Assembly: GCA_037501455.1 (NCBI GenBank)
Contig: CM074863.1
Coordinates: forward strand, 15,248,001-15,312,000
Direction of reading: 5' to 3'
DNA: 64,000 bases
Source: Lantana camara
Taxonomy: Eukaryota > Streptophyta > Magnoliopsida > Lamiales > Verbenaceae
Shown: positions 54,965 through 64,000 of the stretch, one piece after another
How positions within the stretch are numbered: position 1 is the first letter of the stretch
Layout: each line of letters starts with the position of its first letter
Made by a program: the position numbers and the translations under genes
Notes under the pieces: generated by a model
The model's database searches: none
Told to the model about the DNA's origin: nothing
Seen by the model: the letters and a program-made list of their open reading frames with translations, nothing else

Positions 54965-56782
54965 ATGGTTACTGCGACACGATCTGGAGCGCTAGAGAGC
55001 AGAGGGGGACTTCCCCCCATCAATGAGGAGAACGCGGGTAACGATGCCCCCGTCGGAAGCACGCCTCCACCCGCTGCTGGAAACGGGGCCGAGAATGCAG
55101 ACACGGTAGCTGCAACCTTCCTACCTGGGGAAAACGCAGCTGGAGGATCTGGATCCGTTCTCCCACCTTCGGCACCCATCAACAATATTCCCATCCCACA
55201 CCCCGGCATGTACTCCATGGCCATGCCACCGCCGGGATACACTTTTATGCAACCCGGAATGATGCCCACGGTCCAGCCATATCAAGTGGGGACACTAAAT
55301 CTCCCCCTGTCGCTGCCTAGAGAGATTCAGGGGGTGGAAATGCCCCAAATCACCCCTCAACAACTGCAGGCGCTCTATGCGCAATTCAGAATGCGTGGGA
55401 ACACTTCACCACTGTGTATTTTCCCTCCCTGGCGGGCGCTCATGTGTCTCCGCCCTTTGGAGGACTCCAAGCTCACCCACTGACAATGGCGCAAAACGCG
55501 TTGAGGGCCCAGCAACCTCCCCCACCACTGATTCAAGAAAATGAGGCCCCACCGAGGGTCCAGCAAGGGCAGCAACCAGATGGAAATGAAAGGGCCCCTC
55601 GAGAAAAGAGGGTTGAAAATAACGAGGAGGTCCAATCGAGGGCCACAGAGAAGGCAAGCCGCAGAAATATAGGCGACCCTCAACTCGCCGCAGTGCAAGA
55701 TCAGCTCAAGGGGCTCCAGAATGTGGTTGCACAGCTCTCTCGAGCACGGACTAAAGCCCCCCAAGACAGGGGCGAGAGATCCAGGGCCAGATATGCTCGT
55801 CGTTCACGCAGCCCGGTTTCCCACCATCGGAGAGAATCCAGCTATGAAGATCCCGAGGACAGGGATTACCGAATCATGACGGGCGATTCCCCCCTCATCG
55901 AGGAGGTACTGATGACCCGTGAGGGGAAAGGCAAAATCCCCGCGCCTGTCAATAGGTATGATGGAACCACTGATCCAGCCGAGCATCTGGATCACTTTGT
56001 GTATCTGAAGCATTTGTATGATCACCCGAGCAACTATTGGGCCAAGGTGTTTGTCACTTCCCTCACTGGAATGGCTCAAGACTGGTACAAAAAACTTCCC
56101 CCGCGCTCAATCCGAGGGTACTATGACCTGACAGACGCTTTCGTAAGCCATTTCAACTCCTTGAAGGCACCAGCCCCAGCCGCGAAAGCTCTCTACAGCT
56201 TGGTCCAGGGGTCGAACGAGACGCTCCGGTCCTTCATGGGAAGGTTCAACAAGGAAATCTTATTGGTGGAGAAACCCTCGATGGATTTCTTGAGGCACGT
56301 TCTCTTCAGGGTCATCAACATGAAGCACTATGTCAGCAAAGAGTTTGTGGAGAAGGTGGCCAAGAAAAAGCCACGTTCATTGATGGAGATCAGGGATATA
56401 GCCGACTCTTTCTTCACCCTCGAGGATATGTACATCGCGAAGGATCAGAAAATGGTGAACGCCCCTCGCCCCAGCAAAGCCCCCGAGGACAGAGGAGATT
56501 CTAACAGGGGTCGCCGCCACAGCCCCATTCCCACTCGACGTAATTCTTCGCCTCCGCGTAAGCACGAGCGGATCCCCCTCAACCGCCCAATCGTCGAAGT
56601 ATATTCCATGGCGGACAAGAAACTATTCAAGAGACCGCCCAAGTTGAGGGAGAACTGAAGCCCAGAAGCGCTTAGGGAAGTATTGCGCTTTCCACAAGCA
56701 GAAGGGGCACGATACCAACGAATGCCGGCAACTCGAGAGCGAGATTCAGAGGCTTATCGCTGGGGGGCACCTCAAGGAGTTT
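54965..56782 (+). pseudogene. Tat element B: gag (two frameshifts)
   Basis: The ATG at 54965 opens the full-length gag: a Pro/Met-rich N-terminus, then an Arg/Ser/Gln-rich segment and the core (DWYKKLPPRSI, a LTDAFVSHFNSL block, YSLVQGSNETLRSFMGRFN). After a basic linker comes the knuckle CAFHKQKGHDTNEC (about 56686). One frame change lies at about 55380-55400, and one extra base near 56645-56655 (GAGAACTGAAGCCC versus GAAACCGAGGCCC in copy A) shifts it again just before the knuckle. Copy A lacks the first part of this gag. The segment runs on into the protease without a stop in the restored frame. Confidence 0.88.
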
Positions 56783-59700
56783 GTGAAGGTGCTGGAGAGG
56801 TATGACGAGCACTGCGCTGAACTTGCGCGTATAAGAGGGAGGAGCCGCTCACTCTCACGCAGTCCCCGTCACCATCACACTGAGACCAGCTCCCATGGCA
56901 AAGGGAAAGGTGCAGATATGGAGAATCAGCCATTTGCGGTCATCCACATGATCGCTGGAGGACCCTCGGGAGGCGATTCTAACGCAGCCAGACGTCGTCA
57001 CATTCGGAGTTATAACCAGAGATCATCCCTGCCTATGCCTGTGCTCTCCGTTGATAACTCTCCACGATCGGAAGAGAACGACATTGTAGGGTTCACAGAG
57101 AAAGACTTGGAACACATTGTAACACCCCATGGGATTGGTGAAACCTCTAACTGTCCCATGGTGGTTAGTTTAGACGTTCATAACCATGTTGTAAAGAGGG
57201 TCTTAATTGATAGTGGAAGCTCTGTGAACGTTATCCCTTACTCAATGTTTCAGAAATTGAACGTAACAAACATTCCCCTCGAACCCCTCAAAACAGCCCT
57301 CGTTGGCTTTGGGGGTTCGGAGATTGTCCCTCGCGGACAGATTCACTTGGCCACCTCTTTTGGTCGCGCCCCACAGCGAAAAACTTTGAGCGTACTTTTT
57401 ACAGTCGTTGAGGTGGATCTTCCCTACAACATCATTATTGGGCACCCAGCCCTCGTGGATTTCAAAGCAATAATCTCCACTTATCATCAGAAAATCAAGT
57501 TCCCCACTCCCGAGGGCACTGGCGAGGTTCTATGCAATGTCAAAGAGGCTTGGGAATGTTACGTCCTTTCGCTTCGAAGCCATAAGCCCAAACAAGCCAT
57601 CCAAGCAGGATCCACCAAAAAATCAGTTGACTTTCCCAAATTGGACGAGGATGGTCCGGAACGCAAAAGGGCTAAGCTGTATAAAAAGAAGAACAAAAAG
57701 AAGACCCTCAGTGGAACACAAAGCATGGGAGATGGGCCGCCTGGGGCCATCGAAGGATCTGCTTCCGAGAGCGAGGGTGACGGGCCCTCGGGTGAGGAAG
57801 GGAGTAGACTCACTGGGAAGAAAAGAGCGCTCGAGGCTCCTAGGCCTGAGGTTCGAATCGAACCCACCGAAAAGTTTTTGACCATCGAGTTGGAACCGGG
57901 GAATACAGACAAAACCACCCAGATTGGCTCAAATCTCGATGGTCCCTTGCAGATTATGATGATCGATTTCCTCCGAGATAATCTCGATGTATTCGCATGG
58001 AAGGCCTCCGATCTTACTGGGACAGATCCAGGCGTTATAGTCCACAGGCTCAACGTGGACCCAGCCTTCAAACCAATTAAACAAAAGAAGAGAGACGTCC
58101 ACGGTTTTCGAAGGCAACTCATTGAGGAAGAAGTTAATAAACTCCTTGACGCTCAGTACATTGAGGAGATCTTATATCCGGAGTGGCTCTGCAACGTTGT
58201 GCTCGTTCCTAAAAGCGCCAACAAATGGCGCATGTGCAATGATTTCACAGATCTCAACAAGGTGTGCCCCAAAGACCCTTACCCCCTACCGAGGATAGAT
58301 CAGCTGGTAGATTCGACGGCAGGGTGCGAGCTCATGAGCATGATGGACGCCTTCTAGGGATATTATCAGATCTTTATGGCGCCCGAGGATCGCCCCAAAA
58401 CATCGTTCGTGGTACATGTGGGCGTATACTGTTTCAAAGTTATGCCATTCGGACTTAAAAATGCAGGAGCGACTTATCAACGCCTCATCAACAGAATGTT
58501 CGAGCGCGAGATAGGAAAGTCAATGGAGGTGTATGTGGATGATATGATAGTCAAGAGCGAGCGCCGGCATTCCCATCTAGAGGACCTCAGGCGAACTTTT
58601 AACGTCCTACGCCATTATGGAATGAAATTGAACCCCTCTAAATGCACATTTAGCGTTCAGGGTGGTAAATTCTTGGGGTACATGGTCATTCAGCGTGGCA
58701 TAGAGGCGAATCCAGAAAAGATTAAGGCGATCCTTGATATTCCCTCCCCTTGGAACGTGAGGGAGGTCCAAGTGCTGGTGGGAAAGATTATTTCATTGAA
58801 CAGATTCATCTCCCGCTCGGTGGACAGGAACCTACCTTTCTTCAGAATCTTGCGTAACGCTCGCAATTTCGCCTGGGGTGAGGAATGTGAGAAGGCTTTG
58901 CAGGATATGAAGCAATACCTCGCGAGCGCACCACTGTTGACCAAGCCTATCCCTGGAGAGAACTTGATCATTTACCTTTCAGTCTCCGCAGAGGCTACGA
59001 GTGCTGTCTTAGTGGCTATCCGTGAGCGTAAACACATGCCGGTCTATTATCTGAGCAAAACTTTGCAAGGTGCGGAGAAGAGACACATGGAAATAGAGAA
59101 ATTCACTTTTGCACTCGTCAATGCGTCTCGAAGGCTAAGGCCTTATTTTCAGGCCCATTCTGTCACGGTGCTCACCGACCAACCCCTTAAGCAGGTATTA
59201 GCGAAGCCCGATGTATCGGGAAGGTTAATCAAATGGTCCATTGAACTAAGCCAATTTGACATCACCTTCGAGCCTCGTACAGCGATACAGGCTCAGGCAG
59301 TAGCGGACTTGTTAGTGGAACGATTCAATTTGGATACAGGGCCCCCAATAGAAGAAGGGTTATGGCTCCTGCTCACAGATGGCTCCTCGACCTCACAAGG
59401 GGGGGGGGGGGGAGCCGGGGTGACCCTCAGAGACCCTCGCGGTACAGAAGTGGATTACGCTATAAAACTGGAGTTTCCGGTCACCAATAACGAGGCAGAG
59501 TACGAAGCCCTAATCCAAGGACTCAGGATAGCCCGTCAGAATGGTACCATTCGAATCACTGCGTATGTTGACTCCCAGTTAATTGCGAGTCAAATTGATG
59601 GTACTTATGAAGCCCGAGAAGCCACTATGGTGCAGTACTTGGCGAGCGCCAAGGATGTGATAGCCAAGTTCAAAGAGTTCCATCTGTTGCAGGTCCCTCG

Positions 59701-61087
59701 AGCAGAAAACGAGCGTGCAGACGCTCTTTCTAAGTTTGCTTCAACCCTTGACGACTCTTGCGAACGCTCGGTCACGTTCCTCAGGATGGAGAGACCGCTG
59801 ATTCGCGAAACGGAACCCTCGAGAGAGGTGAACATGATTGACCCCTCCGAGCCCTGCTGGCTTGACGACATCATTAAGTTTTTTAGGCACGGGACTTGCC
59901 CGAGTGATAAAATAGAGGCTCGAAAAGTTAGGAGTAAGGCACCTCGCTTTTCTCTTGATGGCGACGGATGGTTGTTCAAGCGGTCCTTCCAAGGCGCGCC
60001 GTTAAAGTGTTTAAGGCCCTCGCAGGCCAAGGAAGTGCTGGAACACGTGCATAACGGAAGCTGCAGGAATCACTCCGGCGGTCGAATTCTGGCTAAGAAG
60101 GTGTTAAGAAGTGGATTCTACTGGCCCTCATTGCTGCAGGATGCCATCAACTACTCAAAGAAATGCCCTAAGTGCCAATTTCATTCTAACACCCCCCAAC
60201 TGCCTGCCGCTCAAATGATCCCTATTGACGTCTCTTGGCCCTTCGACCAGTGGGACATTGACATTGTGGGACCCCTTCCAATAGCGGTCGGACAAAATAA
60301 GTTTGTAATACTTGCCGTGGATTATTTCACTAAGTGGGCCGAGGCCGAATCGGTCGCCAAGATAACGTTCAAAGTTGTGAGGGATTTCATCTGGAGGAAC
60401 ATTACCTGCAGATATGGCATCCCGAGGGTACTCATCTCGGACAACGGTTCCCAGTTCATTGCTGCTGACACGCGGGATTGGTGCTATGAACTAGGGATTG
60501 AGTAACGATTCACTTCCGTGGGCCATCCTCAAGCCAACGGTCAAGCTAAGGTGACCAACAGAACCATACTCCAGCATTTAAAAACGGTGCTCGAGAGTAA
60601 GAAATGGGAATGGGCAGAAGAACTTCAGGGCGCCCTCTGGGCGTACCGTACTACCCCACGAGTGGCCACAGGGGAAACTCCTTACTCCCTCATGTATGGC
60701 TTCGAGGCTATGATACCTGCGGAGATCGCTCAAGAGTCCGCACGCGTGGCTTATTTCGAGCCTGCAAGCAACGAAGCCAATAGGACGTTCGAATTGGATT
60801 TGCTGGACGAGAAAAGGGACACAGCGTGGGCTCGCATCCACAAGTACAAGGCGGCTGTAGCCCACCAGTATAACAAGCGTGTCAAAGAAAGAACTTTCCA
60901 ACTAGGGGACTTGGTCCTCAAAAAAGTTGAAGTTTCTAAACATATGGGCAAGTTAGATCCCAATTGGGAAGGCCCCTTCAAAGTCGTTCAAGTACGAGCA
61001 AACAACACCTACTTGCTCGAGACTTTGCAAGGCGAGCGACTCCCGAGGCCGTGGAACGCGTGCAACCTTAGATGGTTCTACGTATAA
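56783..61087 (+). pseudogene. Tat element B: protease, RT, RNase H, archaeal RNase H, integrase
   Basis: In order: gag tail (RGRSRSLSRS), protease LIDSGSSVNV (about 57206), RT (CNDFTDLNKVCPKD, YVDD at 58532-58543), RNase H (TDQPLKQVL, about 59178), archaeal-type RNase H (LTDGSSTSQGGGGGAG, NNEAEYEALIQGLR) and integrase (HVHNGSC.NHSGG zinc module, DIDIVGP, ISDNGSQF). Stops are TAG 58355-58357 (CAG in A) and TAA 60503-60505 (CAA in A). The integrase third acidic residue is Lys (GQAKVTNRT, about 60546) where A has Glu. The G-run before GAG is 14 G and keeps the frame. Both nonsense changes are C to T, as expected of methyl-cytosine decay. The element cannot encode its own enzymes. Confidence 0.9.
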
Positions 61088-62132
61088 AGGTCCACCTTTG
61101 TAATCGCCCGCTCGCGGCCCTTTGTACTTTCTTTTGACAGAAAGCATGTTGTAAACATTTCAAACATTGCAATCATAATGGTAAGTATTTTATATGTTGG
61201 TATATCATTTGTTTGCTCTTTCCTTTGATTAATGGTCTGGTAACTAAAAAGCTTACTCCGTGTTGAGCGCATTCCGCATCGAACAGCTTAGTTAATACCC
61301 CGTCAATCTCAAATCGACACTATCTGTACCGTAAAATTACCTCACACACCCTGACACTCTTAAGCGTGTAAACCCCATAAATGAGCGTGTCAAATGGCGG
61401 GATGCTAAACTCTTAATTTACGCCAACTGGGGGCTCACCACGCCAGTTCGTGCTCGTAAACCCCCAATGACCCTCACCTGCTTGGGTAAGAGCACGCTCA
61501 TAAAATGGCGGATCCTAGACCAATCCTTCTATGGGTACCTCGGGATGGCGCTGATACTACGGCTATGCTCGCTTTAATCCCTACTTAGCAAATCCTATAA
61601 GTGATTTCTAAGTACGTTCAATTCACTGGAGCGATCAAAATGATGGTGCACATCAAATGTTTAAGGCCAATACTTAGTTAAATCCTTAGAGGTTTTCTAA
61701 GTTCAAATTCGAGCCTCACTGTGAATATGGCCAGGGAACCCTCATAAGGAACACCCTCGTGCCCATACTTGCATCTCCCAAGTTGCCAAACAACCCCAAA
61801 TTTTAAACTTAATGTGCATGGAGACGAGCGCCAGGGAACCCTCAAAGAAAACGCCCTCGTGCGCATACATTCCCATCGCAGATACTCAACAAGAAAGACA
61901 AGTGTACAAGCATCAAACATAATAAAACAACAGTGATCTATATTCAAAAACGAAAGAAAATGCACATAAATATGCAAGCAGTAGAGGGAAAGTCCCAAAT
62001 ATACGGGAGAAAAGCATAAAGGAATTCAAAGTGTACTGAAGGAAGCCTAAGGGTTAAGTACAGATATCTGATGTCCATAAACAGGAATGGAAATCAAACA
62101 AGCAAGATGTTGAAGCAGCAGTTGGAGGATGA
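61088..62132. other. Tat element B spacer between pol and the antisense gene
   Basis: Collinear with 49329-50380 of copy A and without coding domains on either strand. It would hold the 3' ends of the sense and antisense transcripts. Confidence 0.6.
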
Positions 62133-64000
62133 TCACTGGGCTAGGTTGTCAGGCTCCGGAGGGGCGGTCGCGAGGGGAACGGGGGACAATACATTGGCAT
62201 CTGAAGTTTGGGCCTCCCCGGGTTCCTCATCGTCCGGTGCATTCATGACGGTACCCTCGTCATCTATCTGGATGGGCTCAGGGCCTAGAGGGTTGGCAGC
62301 TATGAATTCCTGCTGGAGCATCGTCACCAGCCCTTGGTACTCCGGCTCCGCTAGGCTCTCAGAGGGATCCTCGTCTTGGACCATGGGCTCGCAGTTGTTG
62401 TCTAAATCTATGCGCAGGCGCCCGTCGGTCCGAGCGCTCTCAGGACCCAGGCCTAGTTTCACCATTTGCCCGATCGCCTTGTGAAAAAAGCGCCGAGCGT
62501 TATCGAAACACTGGATGTTGGCCGCAAACACAAAGGCCTTAGAGCGCACGAACTTCATTACTGCATCTCAAGACACCCTCGCCTCCAAGCCCTCTACTTT
62601 CCCCTGCAAATCAGCGAGGGCCTTCTTCGTCTCCTCATTTTGGCGAGTGCTTTCCGCCAACTGCTCACCCAGGTCTCTATTCTGCACCCTCAGCTGGTCA
62701 CGCTCTTCCTTAAGTTTCCTATGACGCTCGTCAAGGACCAGATAGGCTTCATATGACTTCTTCAGATCCTCCCTCAGCCTATCCTTCTCAAGGTTGGCTT
62801 CAGTCAGTTGAGCGCTGACATTGTTGTAATCCTCTTGCAACTGACCGGGGTCAGAGACGCGCAGCAACTTCTTATATTTGGCCTTATGTTCAGAGTAGGC
62901 CTGCGCTCGACCCTGCAAGTTCTTGATCCTAGGGATAACCTCCTGGAAAGCCAGACTCGAAGGTCAATATCAGAGTTAAGATGAAAAAAGTGGGAATTTT
63001 ACAAAGGGAATTAAGGACTAACCGTCAGGAGTGCGTGGCATGCGTCATCCGCGACCCGAGCGGCATCATGCTCGTTTAATTTGTCATGGTCGGCGGAGAA
63101 CTGGAGCTTCCCGACGATGTCGGAGACCATGTTGACAGAGAAGGTGCTCTTCTTCAGTAGGACGGGACCATCCGTCCTCTGGCATTTGTACCGAGCGTCG
63201 CCCCGGCAGCCTATCTTCCAAAAGTCCTCATCCTCCGATGATGAGGTATCGCTACCCTCGCCCCGGTGGCCTATGACCACCTCATTTCCCTTGCCGAAGA
63301 TTGGGATAGAGTCTGGCATCCTCTTCCTTTTTCCTTGGCGCTCGAACCTAATTGCGTCATGGAAACGAGCCAGCTCCCCGGATCGATTACGGGAAGTGCT
63401 AGAGCTGAGCGCTATAGGCCCCTCGGAAGCAGCTAGAGGCGGAGTAACCTCCCGAGCGCCATCTACTGTAAGATCCTCAATGGGGCCAATGGCTGGAGCC
63501 TCACTTCCAGCGCCCCTACCCCCGTCGCCTCGTCCTTGCCTTCGTCGGATTCCTCTGCCCCTCGGGGCATTCGGGGGTCGCGCCTGCTGCTGCTGCTGTT
63601 GTTGTTGAGGGTCGGCACCAGCTCTCTGAGTGCGCATCATACGTGCAAGAGCCTCAGCATTCATCCCGGAGGTTAGTATTTGGATATCTACAAAGGGAAA
63701 ATGCGAGCGTTAGGAGATAGCCACTTGGAAGATAACTACTGAAAGCATAATAAGTCAAATGAAGTCAGCAATGCTATCCTAAAAGTTAGAACCGTTAGTT
63801 CCTATAATCTAACCATCGAGGGCCATGAGTTCTGCTGGAGGATTGGTTATCATGCTTGGGGGGCAGGACAGTCCATAACGAAACAGTATCCCCTCGTTTT
63901 TCATCAGGATCTCAGCCCTGATCCATTTCTTTTTGTTCTTCATCGCGAGGGCCAATCCCTTCGCCCAGTCCTCAAAAGTTTTGTTCCTATTCCTTGTCCT
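62133..64000 (-). pseudogene. Tat element B antisense gene (aORF), 3' part; cut by window end
   Basis: Same gene as in copy A. The piece 63814-64000 carries the end of the PF04195-like region (FEDWAKGLALAMKN...GLSCPPSMITNPPAE). Intron 1 is 63688-63813 (126 bp) and intron 2 is 62943-63022 (80 bp); both have GT..AG borders at the same positions and phases as in A and keep the frame. Exon 2 carries a poly-Gln run (QQQQQQQQ), Arg/Gly-rich sequence and a Ser/Asp/Glu patch (SDTSSSEDEDF). Then comes a coiled coil (about 62568-62918) and the acidic C-terminus ending at 62133. The only lesion seen is TGA at 62568-62570, where A has TGG. N-terminal exon and promoter lie outside the window. Confidence 0.78.

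Overview
The window is plant nuclear DNA, most likely from a eudicot: it is AT-rich and almost wholly made of plant-type transposable elements (Ty1/copia, Ty3/gypsy Tat-like and Athila-like, LINE, CACTA, a Tourist-like MITE). The only host-gene trace is a broken cytochrome P450 first exon of the CYP716/CYP85-clan type. I see no intact host gene, tRNA, rRNA or CRISPR array. The species cannot be named from this sequence.

Left part (1-9763). A LINE 3' end (RNase H domain, 1-3720) is split by a 2.95-kb solo LTR (608-3554). A Tourist-like MITE follows (3740-4528). Next comes the P450 fragment (4927-7119), split by a 1.58-kb solo LTR (5271-6851) with perfect AGATC duplications, and then cut off by a gypsy-type LTR (from 7120). 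A lone CACTA terminus (8496) sits in that LTR. AT-rich sequence without genes runs to 9763.

Main part (9764-64000). Two Tat-lineage gypsy elements lie in tandem and share an LTR: LTR1 (10405-11432), body A, LTR2 (53789-54863), body B (runs off the window). Body A holds a four-level nest. An Athila-like element (minus, 12651-45506, duplication ATAAC) sits in Tat A. Copia-1 (plus, 21253-41448, duplication AGTGA) sits in the Athila pol ORF. Copia-2 (minus, 23836-33986, duplication GGCTA) sits in the Copia-1 leader. LTR-pair differences counted by eye fall in the same order: several percent for Tat LTR1/LTR2, about 6 in 1529 bp for Athila, 2 in about 1968 bp for Copia-1, none seen in 1948 bp for Copia-2. 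Copia-2 has an unbroken 1306-codon gag-pol and looks recently active.

The most unusual content is extra genes and repeated dyad signals inside the retroelements. Both Tat copies carry, between pol and the 3' LTR, a gene on the opposite strand with two short introns conserved in place and phase; copy A also shows its own TATA box and an ATG-free leader. The Athila element has a third ORF with what looks like an internal promoter, an ATG-free leader and a 564-bp leader intron. Both the Athila U3 and that internal promoter carry arrays of dyad sites (GACACG..CGTGTC) whose flanking arms differ from copy to copy yet stay self-complementary; the unrelated solo LTR at 608-3554 has the same core. The two copia elements share a four-times-repeated leader motif upstream of gag.
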